Positions 6,740-12,662 of a stretch of 12,662 nt of DNA are shown in pieces (positions within the stretch are counted from its first letter, which is position 1; each line of letters starts with the position of its first letter). Under the pieces are notes generated by a model. The model searched no databases, was not told the DNA's origin, and saw only the letters and a program-made list of their open reading frames with translations. The position numbers and the translations under genes are program-made. This DNA is from Acidobacteria bacterium AH-259-G07. Lineage in GTDB: Bacteria > Acidobacteriota > UBA6911 > RPQK01 > JADFOI01. The DNA is taken from the NCBI GenBank assembly GCA_027717925.1, contig JALLON010000046.1:1-12662 (forward strand), given 5' to 3'.

Positions 6740-6922
6740 AACTATTTAGATGCATTGAGTTTCTTATTGACTCAAATTGATTGAACAAACTTCTTTCTTG
6801 GCTTCATCGACTGTTGGCCAGCTAATAAGAAAGCAACCCCTTGACGCACAATAAGATGCGATTGGACAAGTAAGATTTCCTGTCAATTCGATTGGCTTTT
6901 TATTAGAATCGGATAATGCAAG

Positions 6923-7582
6923 ATGAGTAAACAAGGCAAAAGTCCCAAGCATCGTCTCAAGAAGGCGCTTCCTGTATCAATAGAGTCAGCTCTATTGGGG
7001 CCGAAAGAGCAGCTCGTCGCCTCTGTGCGCAAAGTCTCTGAAGACTCAGTCGAGCTACAGCTTTCCAAACCGGGCTCTCAGTCGGCCCTCAAACGGGGAG
7101 AACGAGTCCGGCTAAAATATTGGGATGAAGAAGCGGTGTACTTCAGTGATGTTGAGGTCATGGCAGTCACCGGTCCCAGGAATGAGCATGTGACCACCTC
7201 ACTGCCCAGTGAACCGGTGGCGCTGCAGAGGAGGGAATTCTTCAGGGCTAGATCGCCGGTCTCTTTTTCGTTCTCCGTCGTTCAAGCTGCTAATAGTCGG
7301 CTTGTCTCCGGAGAAGTCCATCCCTCCCAGTCCGTGAATATTAGTGCCGGCGGACTGCGATTTGAATCTACTCTTACGCTGAAGGCAGGGGACGAAATAG
7401 AGTTAAAACTTGATGTGTCCCCATCAGAACAACTGAGTATACTTGCAAGGGTCGTAACGTCCCAGAGGGTCGAACATGAGGGAAAGTATTCGAATTCGAT
7501 AGGCGTCGAGTTCTACGGCCTTACACCAGAAGAGCGAAACCAAATCGGGGAATTCGCGGCTGAAACTCAAAAGAAAAAATAG
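6923..7582 (+). CDS. PilZ-domain protein, YcgR-like, cyclic-di-GMP binding
   Basis: This 219-residue protein has two parts. Residues about 20-95 resemble the N-terminal YcgR/flagellar-brake domain (VELQL, GERVRLKYWDEEAVYFSDVEVM). Residues about 100-210 form a PilZ domain with both cyclic-di-GMP ligand motifs intact: QRREFFRAR (102-110, the RxxxR motif as R104/R108) and VNISAGGLRF (138-147, the N-x-S-x-x-G motif as N139, S141, G144), followed by GVEF at 194-197. It should therefore bind cyclic-di-GMP and act as a cytoplasmic effector, for instance on motility or polysaccharide export, but no partner is identified. The start ATG lacks a clear Shine-Dalgarno sequence. It could begin slightly differently, but the N-terminus to about residue 17 is basic and poorly informative. 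It is divergent from the glycosyltransferase. Confidence 0.88.
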   Translation: MSKQGKSPKHRLKKALPVSIESALLGPKEQLVASVRKVSEDSVELQLSKPGSQSALKRGERVRLKYWDEEAVYFSDVEVMAVTGPRNEHVTTSLPSEPVALQRREFFRARSPVSFSFSVVQAANSRLVSGEVHPSQSVNISAGGLRFESTLTLKAGDEIELKLDVSPSEQLSILARVVTSQRVEHEGKYSNSIGVEFYGLTPEERNQIGEFAAETQKKK

Positions 7583-7587
7583 CTGGA

Positions 7588-7619
7588 GAGGGGCCCCGTC
7601 TTTAAAGACACGGCCCCTC
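7588..7619. terminator. Bidirectional terminator hairpin overlapping the ligase stop codon
   Basis: Arms GAGGGGCC (7588-7595) and GGCCCCTC (7612-7619) pair perfectly. After two mismatches, six more pairs (GTCTTT/AAAGAC) close the stem. On the - strand the hairpin is followed at a short distance by a T-rich run (TATTTTTTCTTTT), a good intrinsic terminator for the ligase gene. The + strand PilZ gene ends six bases before it. The right arm contains the last codons and stop of the ligase gene. Confidence 0.8.
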
Positions 7620-9113
7620 AAACAATCTCTTGATTTCTCCCTTGGTGACCTTACCCATTGCGTTGCGGGGCAGTTCGTCCAGCAGCAAGAGACGGGTTGG
7701 TATTTTATAGCTTGCCAGCTCCTTTTTTGCCCAGAGGCGCAGATCATCAAGTGACAATGAAGAACCCGCCTCTGGTATGACGGCGGCACCGACTCTTTCG
7801 CCCCATTCCCGATCGTCGACACCCACTACAGCACATTCTTTTATCGCTGGATGAGTTCTTAATGCCTCTTCGATCTCTAAAGCGGAGACTTTGTAACCCC
7901 CGGTTTTAATAATATCTACCGAACTTCTACCCAGAATCCGGTAGTAGCCTCTTTCGATTACCGCCGCATCTCCGGTGCAAAACCAGCCATTACGGAACGC
8001 CTTTCGAGTAACTTCCGGCTTCCCCCAGTATTCCGGAAAAACAATGGGCCCTCTCACCTGAATCTCTCCTGGTCTTCCTTCCTCCTTTATTTCCTGACCC
8101 GATTCATCGACGACTCTTACTTTGACGCCAGGCAGTGGGACACCTACAAAGCCGGGCCTTCGTTCGCCATGAAGAGGGTTAGACAACACCATACCGATCT
8201 CAGTCATGCCGTAGCGCTCCAGTAAAGTGTGTCCAGTTATTGCTTTCCATTTCTCAAGAACAGTCACGGGTAAGGCTGCTGACCCCGACACCATTAAACG
8301 CAAGTCAGCGCAAGCCTTGGACATCCTTTTTTGTTCTTCTACCGTTGCCTTATCCCAGCTTGCAATCAGTTTCACGTAAATCGTAGGAACTGCCATAAAC
8401 AGTGTTAAATCACTATTGACAAACCGATCCCATACTTTCTCGGCATCAAACTTGGGCAATATCTCACAGGTTGCTCCCGCCCATAAAGGACACAACAGTG
8501 TATTGACAATGCCGTGCGTGTGATGAAGGGGCAGCACATGCACGATGTGATCATCGGCTGTCCATTCCCAGGCGTCTATCAGGGTTTTGATCTGCGCCGT
8601 TATGTTTTGGTGCGTCATGACGACCCCTTTGGGTGCGCTGGTTGTGCCGCTCGTATACAAGATCATGGCCCTGCCATCCACATTGACATTTGGAAGGGAC
8701 GGTTCCTTGGTGTTGGCAGCCGCTGAAGTTAAAAGAAAACCAGCATTGTGGCTCTTGGCTGTCGGGCGCAATTTGTTTTCAAACACTGGATGGGAGACAA
8801 CAATTTGCGGAGTGGCATCACGAATTACATATTCTATTTCCGGTCGAGGGTGAGAGGGACAAAGTGGAACCGCAATTCCTCCTGCCTGCCAGATCCCCCA
8901 CTGCACTGCAACATAATCGAAGCTCGGAGGAACCATAAAAGCAACCCGCGCTTCCCCCAGGTCATGTTTATCCGTGAGTAAGCACGAAGCTACCTTTTGG
9001 GCAGCAGTAAGTAAATCAGCATAGCTGTATCTTCCCTGTCCATCTATAATGGCGAGCCGCTTATGATGCCCTGCCGCCCTTTGCATTAAGGGAAGGCTCA
9101 AATCACCAAACAT
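7602..9113 (-). CDS. Malonyl-CoA synthetase-like acyl-CoA ligase (MatB/ACSF3 type)
   Basis: A full-length (503-residue) ANL-superfamily AMP-forming CoA ligase. It adenylates a carboxylic acid and transfers it to CoA in the cytoplasm. Motifs: P-loop YTSGTTSAPKG (153-163), HVLPLHHTHGIVNTLLCPLW (about 192-211), RLMVSGSAALP (272-282), ERYGMTEIGM (299-308), GWFCTGD (376-382), GRSSVDIIKTGGYKVSALEIEE (395-416) and the catalytic lysine of NAMGK (Lys488). The wording of MVSGSAALP, LLERYGMTEIGM.LS.PL and SVDIIKTGGYKVSALE is close to human ACSF3 and bacterial MatB malonyl-CoA synthetases, so malonate is the likeliest substrate. Other short-chain acids cannot be excluded. Its start overlaps the end of the NCS1 permease gene by 11 bp, implying translational coupling. 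A terminator hairpin overlaps its stop. Confidence 0.85.
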   Translation of the reverse strand: MFGDLSLPLMQRAAGHHKRLAIIDGQGRYSYADLLTAAQKVASCLLTDKHDLGEARVAFMVPPSFDYVAVQWGIWQAGGIAVPLCPSHPRPEIEYVIRDATPQIVVSHPVFENKLRPTAKSHNAGFLLTSAAANTKEPSLPNVNVDGRAMILYTSGTTSAPKGVVMTHQNITAQIKTLIDAWEWTADDHIVHVLPLHHTHGIVNTLLCPLWAGATCEILPKFDAEKVWDRFVNSDLTLFMAVPTIYVKLIASWDKATVEEQKRMSKACADLRLMVSGSAALPVTVLEKWKAITGHTLLERYGMTEIGMVLSNPLHGERRPGFVGVPLPGVKVRVVDESGQEIKEEGRPGEIQVRGPIVFPEYWGKPEVTRKAFRNGWFCTGDAAVIERGYYRILGRSSVDIIKTGGYKVSALEIEEALRTHPAIKECAVVGVDDREWGERVGAAVIPEAGSSLSLDDLRLWAKKELASYKIPTRLLLLDELPRNAMGKVTKGEIKRLFEGPCL

Positions 9114-10569
9114 CTTCTGCTTCTAAAGGCCCCTTGCCTCGCATCAGAAAGAGGTAAATGGAGAAGGAAGCTCCTGTGGCAAAGAACCAGGCTCCGTTAA
9201 AGAGGAATTCCAGTGTGGGATGGGCTTTCCCGGCCAAAGCAATCAGAATGCCCACCGCCATAGCCAGCAGGGCTTTATTGTTGAATCCCCGGCTGTAGGT
9301 GTATGCTCCTTCTTCACTGTAAAGATCTTGCAGATTGAGAATTCTTCTACGAATTACACAATAATCGCAGATAATAATGCCTCCAATCGCGCCTAAGAGC
9401 CCAGAGTAGCTAATAAGCCACGTCTGGTACATGTCCAGTAGTTTCCAGGGCAGAATGAGAATGCCAATGACACCCGCAATTAGGCCGCCCATCTGAAAGT
9501 TAATCTTATGCGGCATTAGGTTGGAAAAGCTGTTGGCTGGGGCGACCACATTGGCTGCAATGTTGGTGCTCAAAGTGGCCACCACCAGAACGAGCATCGC
9601 AAGGAGCCCCAGCACAGGACTTTGATACTCTTCGATAATCCTCGCCAGGAGCATGACAGGGTTCCAGATGGCTTCGCCGTAAAGGATGACGGTGGCACTG
9701 GTTACAGCCACTCCAATGAACGCGTACAAAGGCATGCTGGTCAGAAGTCCTATAGCCTGACCTAACATCTGATCCCTCTGGCTCTTTGCATAGCGGGTAA
9801 AATCAGGAATGTTAAGGGAAAGAGTGGCCCAATATCCGACCATGGCTGTGAGCCAGGGAATAAAGAGGGTCAGGAGAAATTGGGAAAAGGGCATGTCTCC
9901 CTTGGATTGAACCAATTCATCTGATTTTTCCAGGATGGTGCGAATTCCACCCACCTTTGTGGAGGCCCAAACAAGAAGCAAAATCCCCACCAGTATCAGG
10001 AAGGGAGCAGCCAGGGTCTCGAGCCATTTAATGGATTCCGTCCCGGCCCATACAAAATACATATTGATCAGCCAGAATATGAAAAAGCTTAAATAATCAG
10101 AAAGTCCATATCCCATGAATTCCCACCCATCACCGAGTTGCCGCCAATCTGCCCACAGGATGCCAATGATGACATAGATCGCCGTCCCTCCAATCCATGT
10201 CTGAATTCCAAACCAACCGCAGGCCACCAAGGATCGTAAAAGAGCGGGAATATGGGCTCCAGTGATCCCAAAGGAGGCCCTGGCATAAACAGGAAAGGGA
10301 ATGCCGTATTTGGTGCCGGCATGGGCGTTGAGAATCAAGGGAACGAGAACTATGGCATTGCCCAGGAAAATCGCAAGCAGACTTTCTTGCCAATTCATTC
10401 CTGCCTGAACCATACTTGCTGCCAGCATGTAGGTGGGGATGCAAACACTCATCCCCACCCACAAAGAGGCGATATGCCAGAGATTCCAGGAGCGACTATC
10501 TATTCTGGTTGGAGCAAGATCGGCGTTAATGAGGTGGAGATTCGGAAGCTTTTGGGCGAGTTCAACCAT
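9103..10569 (-). CDS. NCS1-family nucleobase/hydantoin:cation symporter
   Basis: A 488-residue polytopic inner-membrane protein of the NCS1 family (cytosine/purine, uracil, thiamine, allantoin, hydantoin permeases), with about twelve hydrophobic segments. Family signs: an N-terminal NADLAPTRIDSRSWNLWHI (15-33), NAHAGTKYGIPFPVYARASFG (81-101), ACGWFGIQTWIGG (116-128), SLNIPDFTRYA (251-261) and STNIAANVVAPANSFSNL (334-351). W119 and Q123 sit where Mhp1-type carriers have the tryptophan and glutamine that contact the substrate, and the TNIAAN block includes the asparagines used there. It probably imports a nucleobase, hydantoin or allantoin with Na+ or H+; the exact ligand is not visible. AGGA at 10578-10581 on this strand supports the start, eight bases upstream. 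The downstream ligase gene overlaps its end, and an exported-protein gene lies 81 bp upstream. Confidence 0.92.
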   Translation of the reverse strand: MVELAQKLPNLHLINADLAPTRIDSRSWNLWHIASLWVGMSVCIPTYMLAASMVQAGMNWQESLLAIFLGNAIVLVPLILNAHAGTKYGIPFPVYARASFGITGAHIPALLRSLVACGWFGIQTWIGGTAIYVIIGILWADWRQLGDGWEFMGYGLSDYLSFFIFWLINMYFVWAGTESIKWLETLAAPFLILVGILLLVWASTKVGGIRTILEKSDELVQSKGDMPFSQFLLTLFIPWLTAMVGYWATLSLNIPDFTRYAKSQRDQMLGQAIGLLTSMPLYAFIGVAVTSATVILYGEAIWNPVMLLARIIEEYQSPVLGLLAMLVLVVATLSTNIAANVVAPANSFSNLMPHKINFQMGGLIAGVIGILILPWKLLDMYQTWLISYSGLLGAIGGIIICDYCVIRRRILNLQDLYSEEGAYTYSRGFNNKALLAMAVGILIALAGKAHPTLEFLFNGAWFFATGASFSIYLFLMRGKGPLEAEDVW

Positions 10570-10650
10570 GCCGTTGATCCTGAGCGCCTCAAACTTACCA
10601 CGATTTTACAATTCAACCTGAAATAAAATGGTGGGCGAAAGGCTTACCGA

Positions 10651-11400
10651 CTAGAACAGCAGATCCACCTTGAATTTCATGCCTCGTGAGTTCCATTTCA
10701 CATCCGCCTTCACGTGTTTTGTGTCCATACTAAATCTAGCCTGTTTGCCGTAAACATTCACACTAAATCTGCCGTCTCCATCTCCATAGCGGAATGCCGC
10801 GATAGGTGTTTCGTAAAATTCTCTGCCTGCAAGGCGAATTTCTACACCGCCGGAAAATGAGTATCCACCCAATTTGTATTCAGGCGCCACAGGCTTTTTT
10901 AGATGCATTTTGTAGTGTGGAATGCCACGAGATAGATTTAGATTTTGGCTTTGCAGGAAGTCAGTGAGCATATTTCCTATGATCGGTAAGGAGGGAGACA
11001 CCTTCCCGGTCCATTTCATGAGCCGCTGCTTCTCTTGACCAATCAGTCTGTTGGCCGTCTGATCCAATATTGACATCCGGCTCTTCACTTCTATGTCACC
11101 GAATTTCCTGGGCACAAACGCATTGTACAGGGCGTGGAGAACGACCGGCGCGATCTCACCTGTGAAATAATTCTTCCCCATCTTTTTCACAAAGAACCCT
11201 GCCGATCTCGTGGAGGCATATTTCTGCATCTCTTTGAATCCACTCAATTTGTGTGGCGCTTTCTTTTCTCCTACCAATCGGATGGGGTAATAGTATGCAG
11301 GCAATTGCTGGCGTGTAATATCACCGCCATGCACACTAGCGCAAATAATAGGAAGTAGGGCACTGCCAAGCAATATCGGATACGCAATCTTACCACTCAT
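10651..11400 (-). CDS. Hypothetical exported protein
   Basis: I do not recognise this 249-residue protein. A signal-peptide-like stretch spans about residues 5-22 (IAYPILLGSALLPIIC). Cys20 is not in a good lipobox, so a lipoprotein is doubtful. The middle is helical and basic. The last 80 or so residues alternate polar and hydrophobic positions (SFSGGVEIRL, RFSVNVYG, ARFSMDTKHVKADVKW, MKFKVDLLF) and end in Phe, a pattern of beta-strands sometimes seen in outer-membrane or lipid-binding proteins. No Shine-Dalgarno sequence is visible before the ATG, but the signal peptide supports that start. It precedes the NCS1 permease gene by 81 bp on the same strand with no evident terminator between, so it may share a transcript. 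Whether its role is linked to transport is unknown. Confidence 0.7.
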   Translation of the reverse strand: MSGKIAYPILLGSALLPIICASVHGGDITRQQLPAYYYPIRLVGEKKAPHKLSGFKEMQKYASTRSAGFFVKKMGKNYFTGEIAPVVLHALYNAFVPRKFGDIEVKSRMSILDQTANRLIGQEKQRLMKWTGKVSPSLPIIGNMLTDFLQSQNLNLSRGIPHYKMHLKKPVAPEYKLGGYSFSGGVEIRLAGREFYETPIAAFRYGDGDGRFSVNVYGKQARFSMDTKHVKADVKWNSRGMKFKVDLLF

Positions 11401-11535
11401 AATTCAAGGTGGAAAACACATCCTAGCACGAGCTATGCCATGACACGAGTATGTACCGGGCAATACAGCCTAACTTTTTGCCAGCCAAGCAGTTAGAGTG
11501 TGCCTTAGAAATGAGGGTACGATTACACGGGGACT

Positions 11536-11557
11536 CGAATTGCCAACGAATTGTCAA
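11536..11557. repeat. Two tandem 11-bp units in intergenic gap
   Basis: CGAATTGCCAA is followed directly by CGAATTGTCAA, with ten of eleven bases identical. The 11-bp spacing is about one helical turn, as for paired protein-binding sites. Two copies may also be a chance slip product. It lies in the gap before the GYD-domain gene and after the start of the exported-protein gene on the other strand. Confidence 0.5.
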
Positions 11558-11622
11558 CGCTCATTTACACATCCCATTCTGGTAGAGTCCACTAAACTCT
11601 TTCAAAACGTGCCAGCCGCTGC

Positions 11623-11683
11623 TCAAGGCACGGGGCTTCACGGGTAGCGGAGTTGCTCCGCCGGCGATGCCTTAGTGCCTTGA
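11623..11683 (+). other. Foldable element in the 371-bp intergenic gap
   Basis: The gap 11401-11771 holds no convincing gene. In it, TCAAGGCAC (11623-11631) pairs perfectly with GTGCCTTGA (11675-11683). One bulged A (11674) separates this from a further inner helix, GGGGC (11632-11636) with GCCTT (11669-11673), which includes two G-U pairs. Inside is a separate hairpin GCGGAG-TTG-CTCCGC (11647-11661). This nested, coaxial-looking layout is typical of a structured RNA or a palindromic mobile repeat. I do not recognise a riboswitch class. A small hairpin AGAGT/ACTCT (11584-11600) lies just upstream. The strand shown is that of the downstream GYD gene; the pairing is nearly as good on the other strand. 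Confidence 0.55.
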
Positions 11684-11688
11684 AATGA

Positions 11689-11717
11689 TTGTGAGGTGAT
11701 ACAGACTCTGTTAAGAT
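11689..11717 (+). promoter_or_regulatory. Candidate promoter of the GYD-domain gene
   Basis: TTGTGA, a 17-bp spacer and TAAGAT give four of six consensus bases in each element, 55 bp before the start at 11772. The match is modest and is offered only as the best candidate in the gap. Confidence 0.25.
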
Positions 11718-11771
11718 CGCTGCTGAAGGGTTCTTTCCACAATCTGAAGGTTTACACAAGGAGGTAAAACC

Positions 11772-12065
11772 ATGCCCACTTATGTCACACTGATCAATTG
11801 GACCCAGAAAGGGATGGAGAATGTCAAGGACAGTCCTTCCCGACTGGACCAGTTCAAGCAGGCCGTGAGCGCAGCAGGGGGTGAGGTAAAAACTTTTTAC
11901 ATGACGATGGGATCGTATGACTTGGTGACGGTTGTTGAGGTGCCAGATGATGAAACCTATGCCAGGTTAGTGCTTTCCACAGCATCACTAGGCAACGCAC
12001 GCACCCAGACGCTTCGCGCCTTCACAGAAGAGGAATACCGGAACATCATTGCCGGTCTGTCCTGA
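11772..12065 (+). CDS. GYD-domain protein
   Basis: A 97-residue cytoplasmic protein that matches the GYD-domain family over its full length. It shows MPTYVTLINWTQKGMENVKD (1-20), the AAGGEVKTFYMTMGSYDLV block (34-52, with GSYD in place of the usual GxYD) and ALxSLGNxRTxTLRAF-like sequence (70-84) leading to FTEEEY. Members are small, single-domain proteins, predicted to form a ferredoxin-like dimeric barrel, of unknown function. The start is well supported by AAGGAGGT at 11758-11765, six bases before the ATG, one of the best ribosome-binding sites in the window, suggesting high expression. It may be co-transcribed with the basic exported protein 61 bp downstream; no terminator is seen between them. 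Confidence 0.92.
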   Translation: MPTYVTLINWTQKGMENVKDSPSRLDQFKQAVSAAGGEVKTFYMTMGSYDLVTVVEVPDDETYARLVLSTASLGNARTQTLRAFTEEEYRNIIAGLS

Positions 12066-12126
12066 AACCAGCTGGATACCTTTCCCAATCCTTTGCATCT
12101 TTTAAATAACGTTAAAGGAGGGCAGG

Positions 12127-12636
12127 ATGCGAAAACAAATATTGGTTTTTCTTGCAATAGCCGCACTATTCTTTGCTTCTTCGGCCGACTTATGGGCTCA
12201 GGGAAAGGGAAAAGGCCAAGGAGGCCAAAAATCTACTGTTGACCGCCAAAAAGCGGGTCGGAATCAGCGCGCTCAACGCCGAGCCCCCGATCGGAATCGC
12301 AAGCGAGAGAAAAAGTCCTTATCCAGGGCTAATCTGAAATCCCGCGCGTTTGGCAAGCTCCAGAGCATCACCGCCATGGACAGCCGGCAGCTGCAGTCTC
12401 TTTATGAAAGCAGCAGTGCTCGAAATTTTGGCCAGTTTACCTCGGCGATTATGGTCTCAGAAAAGCTGGGGCTGGATCGAAACCAGGTCCTTCAAGGGTT
12501 GCATGACCAAAGCCTGGGTCAAGTCCTGAGAAATCTTGGCGTCGATCGTAGAAAGGCTAAGGCTGCGATGAAAGAGGTACGGGAGGCGCTGAAGCAGGAC
12601 AGGAAAGGGAAAGGCAAAAGGAAAACGGCGCAGTAA
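12127..12636 (+). CDS. Small highly basic exported protein, unknown function
   Basis: A 169-residue protein I do not recognise. Residues 1-24 are a clear signal peptide (ILVFLAIAALFFASS core, cleavage LWA-Q at 24/25). The mature N-terminal part is low-complexity and strongly basic: I count 16 Lys/Arg in residues 26-70, including GKGKG and NRKREKK. Residues about 75-155 look helical and include LGLDRNQVLQGLHDQSLGQVLRNLGVDRRKAKAAM, in which two short helices with an LGLDR/LGVDR motif seem to repeat. The tail is again GKGKRK. Such a cation could bind polyanions (nucleic acid, lipopolysaccharide, acidic polysaccharide) in the periplasm, but that is inference. AAAGGAGGG ending five bases before the ATG is a strong ribosome-binding site. 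It follows the GYD gene by 61 bp. Confidence 0.78.
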   Translation: MRKQILVFLAIAALFFASSADLWAQGKGKGQGGQKSTVDRQKAGRNQRAQRRAPDRNRKREKKSLSRANLKSRAFGKLQSITAMDSRQLQSLYESSSARNFGQFTSAIMVSEKLGLDRNQVLQGLHDQSLGQVLRNLGVDRRKAKAAMKEVREALKQDRKGKGKRKTAQ

Positions 12637-12658
12637 AGCCTGACCGGTCAAGCTCTTT
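12637..12658 (+). terminator. Weak hairpin after the basic exported protein
   Basis: TGACCGGTCA (12641-12650) is a perfect palindrome with partial flanking pairing (AGC/GCT) and a short CTTT after it. It may be a weak terminator or a protein site. The window ends four bases later, so the context is not visible. Confidence 0.25.
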
Positions 12659-12662
12659 GGAA

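Noticed and set aside
6916..6930. Five-codon mini-ORF (ATG CAA GAT GAG TAA) overlapping the PilZ start
   Set aside because: It has no ribosome-binding site of its own and is short enough to occur by chance; a leader peptide cannot be supported.
8514..8981. Several overlapping + strand open frames inside the CoA ligase gene
   Set aside because: They are antisense to motif-rich ligase coding sequence and show no domain, signal peptide or ribosome-binding site.
11339..11341. Cys20 of the exported protein (10651-11400) as a lipoprotein site
   Set aside because: The preceding residues (LPIIC) do not match a normal lipobox, and the hydrophobic segment is equally consistent with a standard signal peptide.
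11623..11683. Foldable element as a known riboswitch or tRNA-like RNA
   Set aside because: I could not match its loops to any class I know, so no name is assigned.

Overview
This is a gene-dense 12.7 kb stretch of a Gram-negative bacterial chromosome with roughly balanced base composition. The Gram-negative assignment rests on two outer-membrane beta-barrel proteins, a lipoprotein cyclophilin and several exported proteins with signal peptides. The mix (a DUF4159 protein, an exported protein resembling the LIC_10091-type family, a YcgR-like PilZ protein, a GYD-domain protein, and 7-bp tandem repeats between genes) recalls Acidobacteriota or a related phylum. That placement is inference from memory of the families. 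There are no rRNA or tRNA genes, phage genes, transposases or CRISPR arrays.

Layout. A possible 3' end of a preceding gene runs into a 7-bp tandem repeat array (68-116). Two tandem paralogous beta-barrel genes follow on + (180-902, 1053-1766). They converge on a DUF4159 gene on - (1791-2534), which is divergent from an exported protein with a methyltransferase-like glycine motif (2617-3765, +). A second heptamer array lies between that gene and a convergent DUF72 gene (3882-4574, -). Next come a lipoprotein cyclophilin (4702-5367, +) and a convergent GT-A glycosyltransferase (5417-6655, -), separated by a 49-bp gap framed by an 8-bp inverted repeat. A PilZ gene (6923-7582, +) is divergent from the glycosyltransferase across 267 bp containing a 17-bp palindrome. 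A bidirectional terminator hairpin separates it from a - strand group: exported protein (10651-11400), NCS1 nucleobase permease (9103-10569) and malonyl-CoA-synthetase-like ligase (7602-9113). The last two overlap by 11 bp. After a 371-bp gap with a foldable element come a GYD-domain gene (11772-12065) and a small, very basic exported protein (12127-12636), both +.

How the genes may work together. The clearest functional unit is the NCS1 permease plus CoA ligase, which overlap and are probably translated together. If the ligase makes malonyl-CoA, the pair would fit uptake of a pyrimidine-type compound whose breakdown yields malonate, but no catabolic enzyme is present here. The PilZ/glycosyltransferase pair could link cyclic-di-GMP to a glycosylated product only by shared regulation, which is speculative. 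The rest reads as ordinary single genes.

I did not find a convincing new multi-gene system. The observations most worth following are the heptamer repeat family that reaches into coding 3' ends, a cyclophilin lacking its catalytic arginine, the overlapping permease/ligase pair, the uncharacterised exported protein at 2617-3765, and the foldable element at 11623-11683.
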